From positions 33,261,585 through 33,325,584 of the forward strand of contig CM055102.1 of the NCBI GenBank assembly GCA_029204225.1: a stretch of DNA of 64,000 nucleotides. Reading direction: 5' to 3'. The notes beneath the pieces were generated by a model. It had not been told where the DNA came from, made no database searches, and saw only the letters and a list, made by a program, of their open reading frames with translations. Source of the DNA: Diphasiastrum complanatum. Lineage: Eukaryota > Streptophyta > Lycopodiopsida > Lycopodiales > Lycopodiaceae. Shown here in pieces: positions 45,142 to 57,000 of the stretch. The translations under genes were made by a program, and so were the position numbers. The first letter of the stretch is position 1; each line of letters opens with the position of its first letter.

Positions 45142-47027
45142 TCAACAAACTTTAAATACAAAAAGTTTTGATCTAAACTTATCAAACTTTTCTCCAGTAA
45201 GTGGCTTAGTGAAAATATCAGCTAGTTGTTCTTCTGTGCTACAATGAACAACATGAATTTCACGACTCAGCAGCCTCTCACGTATGAAGTGATATTGAAT
45301 CTCAATGTGTTTAGTTCTCGCATGGAACACTGGATTCTTTGCTAGCTGAATGCCACTCTGACTGTCGCTACACATTGCCTTATACTCTGCTTCTGTGGTG
45401 GAAAGAGCAATTGTACTTTGCTTCTTACTAGACCAAGAAAAGCAATTACCACAAAATTGGAATATATATCCTGTGGTGGATCTACGATCATCATAGTCAC
45501 CCCCCCAGTCCGCATCCACATAGCTACACAACTCAGGTAAACCATCATGCTTCCTGTAAATCAAGCCATACTCTGAAGTGCCTTTCACATAACGCAAAAT
45601 GCGTTTAGCTGCTTTCCAATGCGTTTTCGTAGGTGCTGCCATAAAGTGACTTACAATGCCAACAACATAGCATATATCTGGTCTAGTTGTGGTAAGGTGA
45701 ATCAAGCTCCCTACTAACTGTCTATATAGCGTAGCATCAAATGACTGTGATTTATCAAGCTTAGAAAGCTTTTTACCTGGTTCAATAGGAGTGTTTACTA
45801 GTTTGCAATCCTGCAACCTAAACCTGTGCAACAACTCTTTGACATACTTCACCTGTGTTAAACCCACTTCATGTCCTTTTTGCCACACTTCTACTCCAAG
45901 GCAGTAATGCATTAGGCTGAGATCCATCATCTCAAATTGTTCCATGAGCCTTTCTTGATCATGTCTATCATCTCTTGATTATTTCCCGTAATAATCAAGT
46001 CATCAACATAAAGAGCAATCAAAGCAACCATACCATCAAAGCATAAGACATATAGATTTGGATCAGAATGTGTTCTCACCATCCCCTTTGAACGAAAGTA
46101 GGCATCAATCCTGCTATACCACGCACGTGGTGCTTGTTTAAGACCATAAAGCGCTTTCTTCAAGCGACATACTTTATCTTCATGTCCTTTCGTTACAAAG
46201 CCTTCAGGTTGATCCATGAACACTTCTTCTTCTAACTCACCATTTAGAAAAGCAGATTTCACATCCATCTGATGCAAAGGCCAACCAAAATGTGAAGCTA
46301 AAGCAATAAGTAGACGTAGAGTATTCCACTTACACACCGGCGCAAAGGTCTCCTCATAGTCAATGCCTTTATTTTGTGCGTACCCTTTGATTACCAATCT
46401 TGCTTTGTGCTTTGCTATGCTTCCATCTGCATGGCACTTAGTTCTGTATACCCATTTGCAACCAATGGGTTTCTTGCCAACTGGTGGTTCTACTAAGTCC
46501 CATGTGCTATGCTTAGCAATTGACTCCATCTCCTCTCCCATGGCCTTGATCCAAATGTCATCATCCTTCGCTTCACCATAAGTCGAAGGTTCTTTGCTTT
46601 GAATAATGCTAGATAAGAGAGCATAATTTGCTTCATACCTTTCAGGTAGTATCTTCTCTCTTGTTGATTTTCGTAGCTCTCCCTGGTTAGATGATCCTGG
46701 AAAGTCATCTATGTCGCGGCTCTCCATCAATCTCTCAAACCACTTAGGGAGCTTTCTGTCAGGTGATCGGCTTCCTAGTGAAAATCTATCCCACGATACA
46801 CCCTTCTCCTTGCGTTTGTCACCTGCAATTTCAATCCTTTTTGCACCAAAAGGTTTGTCCCTAACTCTCCAACCTGTTTCTTGAGGTTGAGTAGTAGTAT
46901 CTTGAGATGTATCCTCATGTTCATCACTCAGAAGGTCAATGAATGGATCATCATCAGGTGGTATCCTCACTATACCATTTTTCCTACTAGATGTGTCTAT
47001 CTTCTCAGCATCTTCGTCTTCATACAT
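45142..47027 (-). pseudogene. Copia-B reverse transcriptase and RNase H
   Basis: The RT frame 47027-45927 carries CKWVYRTK, MDVKSAFLNGELEEEV and YVDDLIIT (about 46010-45990). The RNase H frame 45945-45142 carries DADWGGDYDDRRSTTGY and ends FTKPLTGEKF. The two frames overlap and are joined by a shift near 45935; otherwise the domains are complete. Confidence 0.93.
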
Positions 47028-47056
47028 CTTGGATTCATCAAAGATAACATCTCGAC

Positions 47057-48300
47057 TTATATGGATTTTGTTTTCGACTGATCAAAACATCTATAGCCCT
47101 TTACGCGATCATCATATCCTAGGAATATGCACTTGATAGCTTTTACATCAAGTTTACGTCTCTCTTCCTTAGGAATATGTACAAAGGCCTTACATCCAAA
47201 GATTCGCAAGTGGTTCACCTTTGGCTGCTTCTTTGTGAATGCTTCCTCAGGTGTTATTTTTGGTATGGCAATGGTAGGACTTCTATTTTGAAGATAGACT
47301 GCCGTGCTACATGCCTCTGACCAAAAATCTTTTGGTAATTTCATCTCAACTAGCATAGATCTGGCACTTTCCACAATTGTACGACTTTTGCGCTCAGCTA
47401 CACCATTGAGAGCAGGAGTATGAGCTTGCATAAATTGTCTTTTAATCCCACATTGATCACAAAGATCATTGAAGTCATTAGACTTATACTCACCTCCACT
47501 ATCTAATCTTAGGACTTTGATCTTCTTACCTGTCTGATTTTCAACCAAGTTTTTGAAGTTCTTGAAGTTATCATAAGCATCTGATTTCTTCTTCAAGAAG
47601 TAGATCCACGTCTTACGTGACATATCATCAATAAAGGTCATGAAATATAAGGCTTTTCCTAAGGACATGGTCCTCATGGGCCCGCATAAATCTGTGTGGA
47701 TTAAATCCAGGATGTTCTTTGCTCTTGCAACACCCCCTTTATTGAACTTCTCTCGATGCTGCTTCCCATACATACAAGATTTGCACATCGATTTCAAGTG
47801 ATCTTCTATGGTAGGCAGTCCTGTTACCATCTCCAATTTTCTCATCAAACTGAGGCTTCCCAAGTTCAAGTGACCAAGCCTCTTGTGCCACAACTCAGTT
47901 TGCGAAGGAACGGATGATATAAGTCCATGTTGCCCCTTGATTGTAGCATTCAACCTGTACAATTTTGTATTGGGCTGTCTTACTCCATTCGCAATAACTT
48001 TGAACTTTTGGTTCGCATCCTTCACAAAGCAATGATCATGGGCGAATTCTACTTTCAACTTTTGATCAGTAATGACTCCAACAGAAAGTAGATTTTTCTT
48101 CAAACCTGGTACGTAAAGTACCTCCCTGATCATCCTGCTTTTACCATCAGGCAGTTGGATTGAAACTGTGCCTATCCCCTTGATCATGCACACCTCACCA
48201 TTTGCTGGTGAAACAGATGTTCCATTATCCAACACCTTCAAACGACTGAACCAATTCTTGTTACCTGTCATGTGTCTTGTGGCTCCTGAGTCAATATACC
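47057..48300 (-). pseudogene. Copia-B protease end and integrase
   Basis: Protease DSGA lies at 48292-48281 in the frame running into 48271-47057. LWHKRLGHLN and CKSCMYGKQH form the integrase zinc-binding region. The rve core has DLCGPM, LDSGGEY and NGVAERKSRTIVE. The frame of about 404 codons is open, then shifts near 47065 before the RT linker. Confidence 0.93.
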
Positions 48301-49156
48301 ATGCTTGATCATCTTGATTAGATGATAATGCAGATATGAAGATGCTAGAGTCTTCAATCTCACCTTCATCGACAAGGTTCCCTGCTTGTTTTGGTTTCCG
48401 CTTGCCTTGTTCCGCCAGGAATTTGCGACATTCACTCTTCCAATGGCCCTTTTTACCACAATGGAAGCACTTGTCTTTCTTCTTAATTTTGCTAGAAGAT
48501 CCCTCATCCTCCGGAGATTTGGCAAATTGCTACTTAGTCTTCTTCTTGCCCTTGCCCTTGCCTTATTTTTGGCGTGTCGCAAGTGCCTGATCATCAGTAT
48601 TTTGACGTCTAGCTTTCACCATTTCTCGTCGTTGCTCTTCTTGCATCAAGATTTTTGTGAGCTCGTCAAAGGTTGGCAATCTTTCTCTTGATGCTATTCC
48701 GCTCACAAACATCTGTTAGGGTTCTGCAATGCCGCATAATGCATTATGCACCAGCTCCACATCACGTATGCACTCTCCAATAGAATGCAGTTCATCTCTC
48801 ATTGTCTTGATTCTGGTCATGTACGTCTAAATGTGCTCTCCTTGCTCCATGCGGGCACTATTCAACTTTGACTTCAGAAACATGATTCTTGACGGATTTG
48901 ACGTCTCGAACTACTCCTTTAGCACATCCCATGCCTTCACTGACAAGTTAATGAAGGTCAAAGCTTTCCTCATCTTTTTGTCGAACACTTTGATGTCTGC
49001 TTCATTTGGCGGCCTTCTCTCATCACCTGTGACGACTTCCCACACATCTTTCTCCATCAGTATGTTTTTCATTTTGAATTTCCACACTGCATAGTTGGAA
49101 ATCCCGTCCAATTTGCTACTTTCACTCAAAATGGACTTTCCCATGTTTGCCATCAC
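48301..49156 (-). pseudogene. Copia-B gag
   Basis: It starts at 49156. The N-terminal SKLDGISNYAVWKFKMKN parallels Copia-A gag. The CCHC knuckle C-FH-C-GKKG-H-WKSE-C is at 48469-48428. Frame interruptions occur near 48910 and around 48530-48600. Confidence 0.87.
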
Positions 49157-50453
49157 AAAACTGCTTAAAACTTCTGTCTTAGGCTAAGAACAGTATGTCG
49201 AGGCCAACAGTGATGTCAGAAGTTGAAATTAATGACCTGCACTTTTTTTCTTACCAGGCCACTCGCCGCTTTTCCACCAATTTGAAAGCCAAATCGGCGT
49301 CGCCTTCCGAAATGCACTCAGTCGTCAACTCCCAACAACGTGCCTAGTGGAATGGTGAAACTACTTCTGGCGTACTCCGAACACTTTCTCTGCTGCAACC
49401 GCTCTGTTTTGCTGTACCGTACTTGCAAGTACAGTCCGGGTGCCCTTCGTTTGGAGGTTATAGCCTTTCGTTTGGGTCAAAACGGGCAAAGGACCCAAAA
49501 ATAGGGACTTTTCTAGCTTTTGAACTGTTTCTTCACTTTGAAGAAACTTCACTCTTCACTTGTGAAGGGACCCAACTCAACTTTCAGTATGAAAATGTTT
49601 AATGAAGTTGAAGGCTAGAATGCACTTCAATTTTTCAGGGCCCTGTTCAAAGCTCATCCAATGGCTGAACCAAATCTTGTGGTTCAAATTTCTCTCCCAT
49701 CATAGATTCTAGACCGTTGATTCATTTGACACCTCATTTAAAGGTTCAAAGTACATCTGGGCATCGAACCAAACTCCTGCAGACACTATGGTCTTCAATA
49801 CACAAAGTTGTTCATCGTGTTGGGCACGCGAACAGCCCGCGACTTCCCTACCTGCGGCCGTGCCTCCCTTCTCTGAAAACTATCAGATCAAGCTCTCCTG
49901 TGGATCGTTTTGAGCACGATCTGAGGCCTGGAGCAGGGTCGCCCTACTGAATCCATGACTGTAGAGTGTTCAGTCAGGAAATTCCGTGGAGAAACGGTGA
50001 TTTTAGCTCAACTTGACAAAGTGGCTTTTTCACCTTTTTACCGCAAATCTGCTAGGTTAACTGTCTGGAGACAAATCTCTGACATAAACCTCAGAATCTC
50101 TCCATGGCTGATTGACAGTGTGATTAGCTTCCTTCCTGTCCTTACGACATCCAAAACGGTGCACAAACAGCGAAGAAATCACCAGTTATATATAAAAACC
50201 GTAACTCCAAGTCCGGTTTCAATTTTTAGCTGGATTCGAAATTGTCAATTTTTCACCAAATTTTTCCCTGTCTGATGCTATGCACAGGCTAATAATCCCT
50301 CTGCTGAGCTTAGCAAGCCTCTATAAATTAGAAATCGTGCACCAGTGCTTCTCTTTCCGTCTTCAACCCGCCGTAAAACCCCGAACTCTCAGAAGACAGT
50401 TCTCCCGAAGCTCTCTTCAACGACGACACTGTACTGTGTACACTCCCTATACG
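49157..50453 (-). other. Copia-B leader between PBS and gag
   Basis: About 1.3 kb without a convincing ORF on the element's strand. Copia-A also has a long leader (about 0.95 kb), so a long leader may be a lineage feature. The plus-strand frames at 49717-50471 lack domains. Confidence 0.6.
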
Positions 50454-50465
50454 GCTCTGATACCA
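50454..50465 (-). other. Copia-B primer-binding site
   Basis: TGGTATCAGAGC on the minus strand, directly after the LTR. Confidence 0.93.
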
Positions 50466-50740
50466 ACTTAGAATTTGCTTTGCACAGGAACACAGATCAT
50501 GCTACACAATAACACAGACAAAAAACACTCTCCTCAGCAAGCTCACATAGCAACTGTATTTCTCAAAATGAAATTACACTGTACATATAGTTGTTCATTC
50601 AGGCAACCCATGCATGACCCAGGTTGCCGTTGGCGGGACGCGTGTCCCGTCGACTTGCCTCGTGGCGAGGCCAACTGATCCTTATCCACTGATAGGACCC
50701 ACAGTACAGTAACACAGTGATTCTAACTTTAATTCTAACT
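50466..50740 (-). repeat. Copia-B 5' LTR
   Basis: 275 bp, same length and termini as the other LTR, about eight substitutions apart. Confidence 0.93.
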
Positions 50741-51035
50741 AAGACAACCGTAAACCTAGTTAATAAGTGAGAGGGAATTGGCACCCTACGTGTGTAAGTC
50801 CAACTCAATGATCACATAGCTATTTGATTAAAAGTTAATATTGTGGGAATGAAATGTCACAGGGCCTAGTGTTAGATGTTAAATCATAGGCATGTGCTTG
50901 AATATGAATTATGCTATCACTCTCATGAGAATGAATCTCCGCGTGACAAGTTATAATCCTCTTCATATCTTAATTTTTTGCATGTGCTAGGATCTAGGTT
51001 TGAAGGTGGATAGGAAATACCCGCTACATCTTACG
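50741..51035 (+). repeat. Gypsy-2 3' LTR, right piece
   Basis: It matches the Gypsy-1 LTR (AATAAGTGAGAGGGA, GTGTAAGTCCAA) and its end (CCGCTACAT), but lacks several hundred internal bases present in Gypsy-1, including the TATA-like part. Confidence 0.82.
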
Positions 51036-52380
51036 TGAGACACATTTTTTCTTACTATTCTCAACATTGCAAGTATATGATACACAAAAATGTGGCCGAT
51101 TCCATCATCCTTGAGTTGTTGACTCCATTGCCCTTGAGTTGTTGAACAATCTCTAGGTTCAACCCCAACTTTCACAAGTTTTCTTGGTTACCCTATAGAT
51201 TTTTTACATTTAAAAGAGAAACATTTTAATATAAACGTTAAAAGGGCTATTGGCTTACATGAGAAAATTTGTTTTTGGTATTCTTGGGTATTCTCGACAT
51301 TACAAATATATAATACATAGAAGAGCCCTTGATCTACCTCCCTTTGAGTAATTGGACAATCCTTAGTTTCAACCCCAATTATTATGGTTTTTTTTAGTTT
51401 TGTTCCATTTAGAAGAGCAACGTCTCAATATTAGCATAACTAGTCGTATTGTTGGCTTATGCCGCAGACAATGTTTTCCTGCTATTCTCAAGTACTAAAT
51501 TTCATTTTAGAGATAAATAAGAAATCTATGATTCAATTCTTTGTGAGTCCATGAAGCACATGAACTACTTATTATCCATCAAAGTTGTAACTAGCTTGCA
51601 AGAAAGGCGGAACAAAAACCCATGAGCTATTAGAAGATGGTTTGACACCAATACAAGCAACGTGCACTTGACAAAGCTTGATAGGTATGGAACTTGTAAT
51701 TGGCTAATGCATGATGCTCTACTACCCAATCCTTGAGAGATGCATGATGGAGATGAAGTTGGCTGAGTGGTGCCCATTATCCATTGCGACAATATGCTCA
51801 TCCTCACTAGCACTGAATTTGGGCCCAACCTCCATAAGGCAGACCGATTACGAAGTAGCGCATGAATGATTCATGATCTTTCCACTCTCACTGAATGATC
51901 CTCCATTGTTGGATGAGGGTGAGGCCGCACCTACACTCGCGGTCACAATTAGCTATACACTACTTCCCAAGGCATAGCCTCCATTCGGGACATCAAGCCT
52001 CGAGTGCGTGGGGTAGCACATGAGTGATTCACCATATTTCCACCCTCATGAATGATTGTCCATCATTCCATGAGGATGAGTCTTTGCCTACACGATTAGT
52101 CACTCAACCACGATTAGCTATACACTAATACCCATTGCCACCACCACCTTTGGATAAGAGGCACCCTTTGCAAAATATGGCAGTCCCCAATTGGTTAGGA
52201 TAGTGAGTCATTGATTGGTGGATTTTTGGGAGCATAACCAATTCAAGTCAAGATTTCATGGATTTTGGTTGATGAGGATACCACAATCAAGAAGTAGGAG
52301 ATGAATGCATTTTGATTGAGCTCAAACCTTTCTCGTGTTTTGGTTTGGATCGTGCGTTCTTTGCAAAGACTTGCGGTCGA
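51036..52380. other. Region without recognised genes; diverged repeats
   Basis: Sequence near TATTCTC(A/G)ACATTRCAARTATATRATACA recurs at about 51057 and 51290, pointing to a diverged tandem repeat of roughly 230 bp. A further duplication lies at 51853-52140. No coding domain. Confidence 0.45.
51853..52140. repeat. Diverged tandem duplication, period about 157 bp
   Basis: GTAGCRCATGARTGATTCA begins copies near 51854 and 52012, each followed about 100 bp later by ATTAGCTATACACTA. Confidence 0.75.
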
Positions 52381-53002
52381 TCATCGTGTAAGTTCGTTCT
52401 CAGAAAAATTACTTATTTGTCTGCTGCTCATACATGCATGATCTCTTCTTTGAACTCTTCAGCTATTATATATTGTCTCTAATCCATGCTGTCATTATAA
52501 TCACAAATGTAATCACTCAACAATCCATCCATGTCGTCGACGCAGAAATTAGGCTCAAAATTGTGTGATGAGCACAGGTTCTAGAATTTAGGTCAAGGAA
52601 AAATGCATTTAACGATCCTCTTCCTTGAAAGCAGAGTGTCGAACTCTATCTTGCAGTTGCAGAATAATTGACCTGAGAATTTGGTGTAATGTTGTTTGCG
52701 GTTATATGTGTGTGTTCAACTACTTCTATAATCTTTATGTGGACGATTGTTACCAAACTACATGATTCATGAAGAGTAAACAGTAAAGCTAAAGACGAAA
52801 ATTGATCCACATTCAATGAATCATGCTACAACCCGCAAATATGTAGTACATCTTTCACTTTCTGGAACTGGATGATACCGCAATATGCCTTTGAAGTCCC
52901 AGTGGAAAATCTGAAGAACACAATCACGAATGAGTCTCGGCTTTGGAAGATGACACACACTAAGTGCTTTATTTTGCAGTAGAGAGCAGCTCCAGGTTTC
53001 TA

Positions 53003-54058
53003 ATGTGGGAGTTAGGAAGTGCAACTATACAAGGCCGAGCGCCTAAGGTGATCTCAACAGCATTGTTCGAGGATGTTTTTCCTGATTACATAAGCCCGGC
53101 TTTGGTATCATTGATTGCCAAACATGCACCTCAGGAGTTAGATCTTTTTGAGCATGTTCTAAGAAGCTTAAAAAATTCCGCGCATGTATCACGTCCTGAG
53201 GTTGGTCATCAGAAGAAATACTCTAAGGCAAGGTCGCAAAGGCAACGTAGAAATGAAGCGACAAACAATCCAACGGCTTCTAAATTTTTATCCTCTCCGG
53301 CTAAAAATTGTAAAAGCCAAAATATCTCCAAAAGATTGTTGATCTTTTCCCCTGAAACTCCTAGGCGTACAGATAAAGGGACTTGTCTCTTACTTGAGTC
53401 TGAAACCGTGCCTCTAGAGAATGGAATTCAGAAATTTGAAAAAGGGGAAGAAGAACTTTTATCCTCCGTACACTTGAAAATCTCAAGTGCAATTGAGAAA
53501 GAAATTAGTCCTCCGCTGGAAGCACCTTGCAGTCGGACATCTGCAGTGGCATCATCTTCAACCACGATGATCAGTTCTCTTATATCCAAAGAAGAAAATA
53601 CTGATGCTTGTCACATTCGACCTGAACAGTTAGCAAAAGAAGTCACAATTCAATACGAGTGCATGCCCGATGAAATTGCAAGCGGTTCTAGGAACCCTTT
53701 TCAGGTATCTCAGCTTGATTTTAAGGATAGTGCCGCTTGTATGGAAGCCACTAGCAACTATTCTGAAGAGACAGGCAGGAGTACGAAAGCTTCTATGCTC
53801 GACAAGCCGACCAAGCCTGCTCAAGCTTCACGGAACTATGTTCCAACTTCCAAACGTGTGAGAGGAGAAACACGCGGTCAAAATCACAAATTAGTCGAAT
53901 TAAAGAAGATCCAAAACCAAAAGCCTGATAACGTTGTCTCTTCAACTGAAAGAAGATCACCAGGTAGTAGAACTTCAAATGAAAAGCCTTGGCGACATGG
54001 CATGAAACTTGTAAAGGAGGATATAGGAGCGATGACTACAAGTTCTGCAACATGGAAG
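53003..54058 (+). CDS. Unknown gene, first coding exon
   Basis: 352 codons starting MWELGSATIQGR, with LFEDVFPDYISPALVSLIAK as the most globular part, then Ser/Lys-rich. It ends ACATGGAAG before GTGTGC. The frame is also open upstream to 52964, but that part lies in the presumed intron. Confidence 0.75.
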
Positions 54059-57000
54059 GTGTGCTTCAAATTCAGAACATCATTTGTCTCCAACGAGAAA
54101 TAACTCGTTGTAGTCGAATGCGAAATACAGTGTAGCAAAAAATTCCTCAAGAAACGCATAGATTGTCTTAAACATCAGTAACAAAGTCCGAATTGAAGAA
54201 GTGTTTTTGCTGCATAGATTTGATGCGTTTCATGTTTGAACTAATTTTCTTAAAGGCTTGTTTGATCCAAAGCATTTACTATTAGAAGCTACTTGATCGT
54301 ACAGCCACAAACTTCTTGATTTGTGTGCTGCAGGACCAAAAAGCTCCTGTCCTCAAAGACGAAAGAGCATCGATCACGAGAAACAAGCAGCGTATAAAGG
54401 AATTTGACCTCAAACGTCGCCTTGAGCTGCATAAGTGAGCATCTGTTTATTTGCTCATATAAATCTCTATTTCCCTCCTTTTGGTTAAAAATAGAGGCCT
54501 TCTTCACTACTGAAGGGAGTGTATTTTAGGGTGGTTTCTGTACGTGCAATTGCCTTTGCGATGCCCTTTCTAATACAACCCCTTTAAGCCTTGGCAAATG
54601 AGACACAAGGGCAACAACCCACCCATAAGAGTATGTTTTAAGTAAGGTTTGACAGGTAAATAAGTTTGAAACCACCCTTAAGAGTATGTTTTTCATTGCC
54701 ATATAAATACATAGTAAAGTTGGATTCCCATTGGAAAGGTCATTGTAGAATCATTCCTTACGTAAAAGGACAACTTGTCAATGGAAAGTTAGATAACCCG
54801 TTTCTATACAAAAAGGAAGAGCACCCGAGCTTCACATTCTCTCTCTCAAAATTTAACTTAGTCCCCACATTCTTCAGCAATTTATTTGTCCTCTTTAGCT
54901 TTGGAAAAAAATTTAGTTGCATGAAGATGAAAGAAATTTTGATAAATTGATGTAGATTTTGTAGGCAGCTCTTAGTGTATTTCCTTTCTTAGAAAAGGTT
55001 GAGAAATTTTGGGCAGGAATGAATGTACGTTACTCTAACTCTTTTTTTCCTTTTGTTCCATTATAGGAGATATATACGTCTTCATAAGGATGATTGTGAT
55101 GGTTTCAAAGTCCTTCCAACCAAATTTTATCTTTGATTTTTTATTTGCTTGCACGTATTGACATTCTTGCCTTGTCGATGGAGGTGACGAGGTCTATTGA
55201 ACAGATTCTGGAATGTCTCAATACGCATGCATGAGCTTAAATGGGATCCTCAATGCTGCTTGTTGACTGAGGTTCTTCCGTATCTGTACTTTTGAAAGTT
55301 GATGAATGGATTTTAAAATTCTCACCTCTTACAGCGTTAAGCAATATTTGATAATGTTATTCTTGTTAAAGTTCCTAATCACTTAGCTTTTCCTTATTGT
55401 CCCTGCCAGAGAAGATTCTCATTGCAAGACAAAGCGTCCGAATTACCAAAGGCCTCCTTGGGATCCAGATTGCTCTCTCCCTTGCTGTGATGACAATGGA
55501 CCTTGGCAAAGGTCACCTCAGATGGAAGACTTTGAAATAGATCTCCCCTTTCCGCAGCATACTTACGTTGGACCAGGCTCTGTTCACATTCAACCAGAAA
55601 GCGTTGGGAAGACATACTGGCAGTGCGATGATGATGGTGTTTTACAAATTTTCCACTACAAGAATCGAAATTTTTTCAGTCAAGAAATTTCAATCAAACA
55701 GCTTGAATCATTTCATAATGATCATTTCATGGAAGGGCATTTGAAACACCAGTATCCAAAAAGTAAGCGGGCAGACGGTTACATGCGGCACCGCAATGGT
55801 GCCCATCATGCTGAATTTCGACGTGAAAAAGGAAAGGCAGCATGGAAAGATAATAAAAGTGGTAGTAACATGCCGTCGGTATCAACAAGGTTACCTTCAG
55901 ACAAAAGGATAAAGGTACATTTTCTTTGTCGAATGCCGGTTCTTTCCTATGTCATACATCCCATTCTTGTATTGTTTAATTATAACTTTTGTGGAAAATA
56001 TCACATGCGAATGTAATTCAGAGAGTTTTAATTCTAGATTTACATCGTTGCATCAGCAAATACAGGTCGATGAATGTCAAAAGCAACACAAGAAGAATTT
56101 AGAATCAGCTGACAATGTACCAAAGAGAAAAGTCAATTCAAGACAATCTCCTGAAGTGCTCCAAAATGGAATTTCAATGTCTTCAAAACAGCTTGGAAAG
56201 CGTCTAAAAAAGACACAATCTATGCTTTCCAGTAGTTTACATATCATTCCGCCTCACTGTGGTACAGAATCCACAATTGAAGATGAAGTTGCAATTTCAA
56301 ATCATGACAGCAATGTTGACCTAAAAGAACTTAATGATGCAACAACATCAAAAATCAAGAACAAGTCAACTACCGATAGAAATTTTAGTCTAAGCATCGA
56401 GAAACCCACGAAAGAATTGGCACGAGTCTCTGCAAGTACAAACTCAAAATCAACTATTTTTGCTAGGAGAAAATTATGTCACCAGGAAAAACAAGAAAAA
56501 CGCACAACAAACTCAGCTTGTTCAAAAAGGATAAAACTGAAGCACAGCTCCGTCAATGTCATTCCTACTTCAAAAGAGGATCAATCTGCAGAGAGCCCTA
56601 GTGATGTTTCTCAAGCTGCATCGTGTTGGCTGCAATACATGCCATTGCTAAAAATTATAATACAGCAATGGCTCAAATGTGTGGATGCTGCTTACAGCTG
56701 CTTAAATTCAAAAAATAGTACACAGCTTGACCTTATGCAATCTAAAGTAAGAAATCAAGTTACAATTGATGCAAACTGTGTGAAGGACACCATCTTTGAT
56801 TGGCATGCCAAAAAATGCCCTCAAATCCTCACTGAGATTTACAGTGATAGTGATGCCATTGAGTTTCTGTCATTGCAGAAGCTTTCCAAGCACCCAGAAG
56901 ATATTACGCTCAATTCTTCTTTTTTGAGCGACTCCCTTTCTAGAAGTTTTCATATTTGGAGAGAGAAGCTGGACTTGAGTGACTATGAGCAAGATAGGAT

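Larger units (their letters stand above)
44814..50740 (-). mobile_element. Ty1/copia LTR retrotransposon, nearly complete (Copia-B)
   Basis: Two 275-bp LTRs (44814-45088 and 50466-50740) differ at about eight positions, roughly 97% identity, so this is the youngest datable element here. Exact 5-bp duplication AAGAC flanks it (44809-44813, 50741-50745) inside the Gypsy-2 LTR. On the minus strand: PBS, a long leader, gag, PR-INT, RT, RNase H and PPT. The frames are long but broken by a few shifts, notably in gag, near 47065 and near 45935. LTR ends are not TG..CA: in plus orientation they read ACTTAGAATT...AATTCTAACT. Confidence 0.95.
42960..51035 (+). mobile_element. Gypsy-2: internally deleted gypsy element with nested insertions
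   Basis: Gag-like and protease sequence (43060-43660, resuming 44062) matches Gypsy-1. Gypsy-2 then jumps near 44650-44720 to the sequence just before the 3' LTR, so RT, RNase H, INT and the accessory ORF are absent. The LTR starts at 44787 (TGTTAGAGGG) and is interrupted by Copia-B, resuming at 50741. A solo LTR and a 156-bp tandem duplication add further breaks. The left boundary is approximate and no 5' LTR was identified. Confidence 0.82.
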
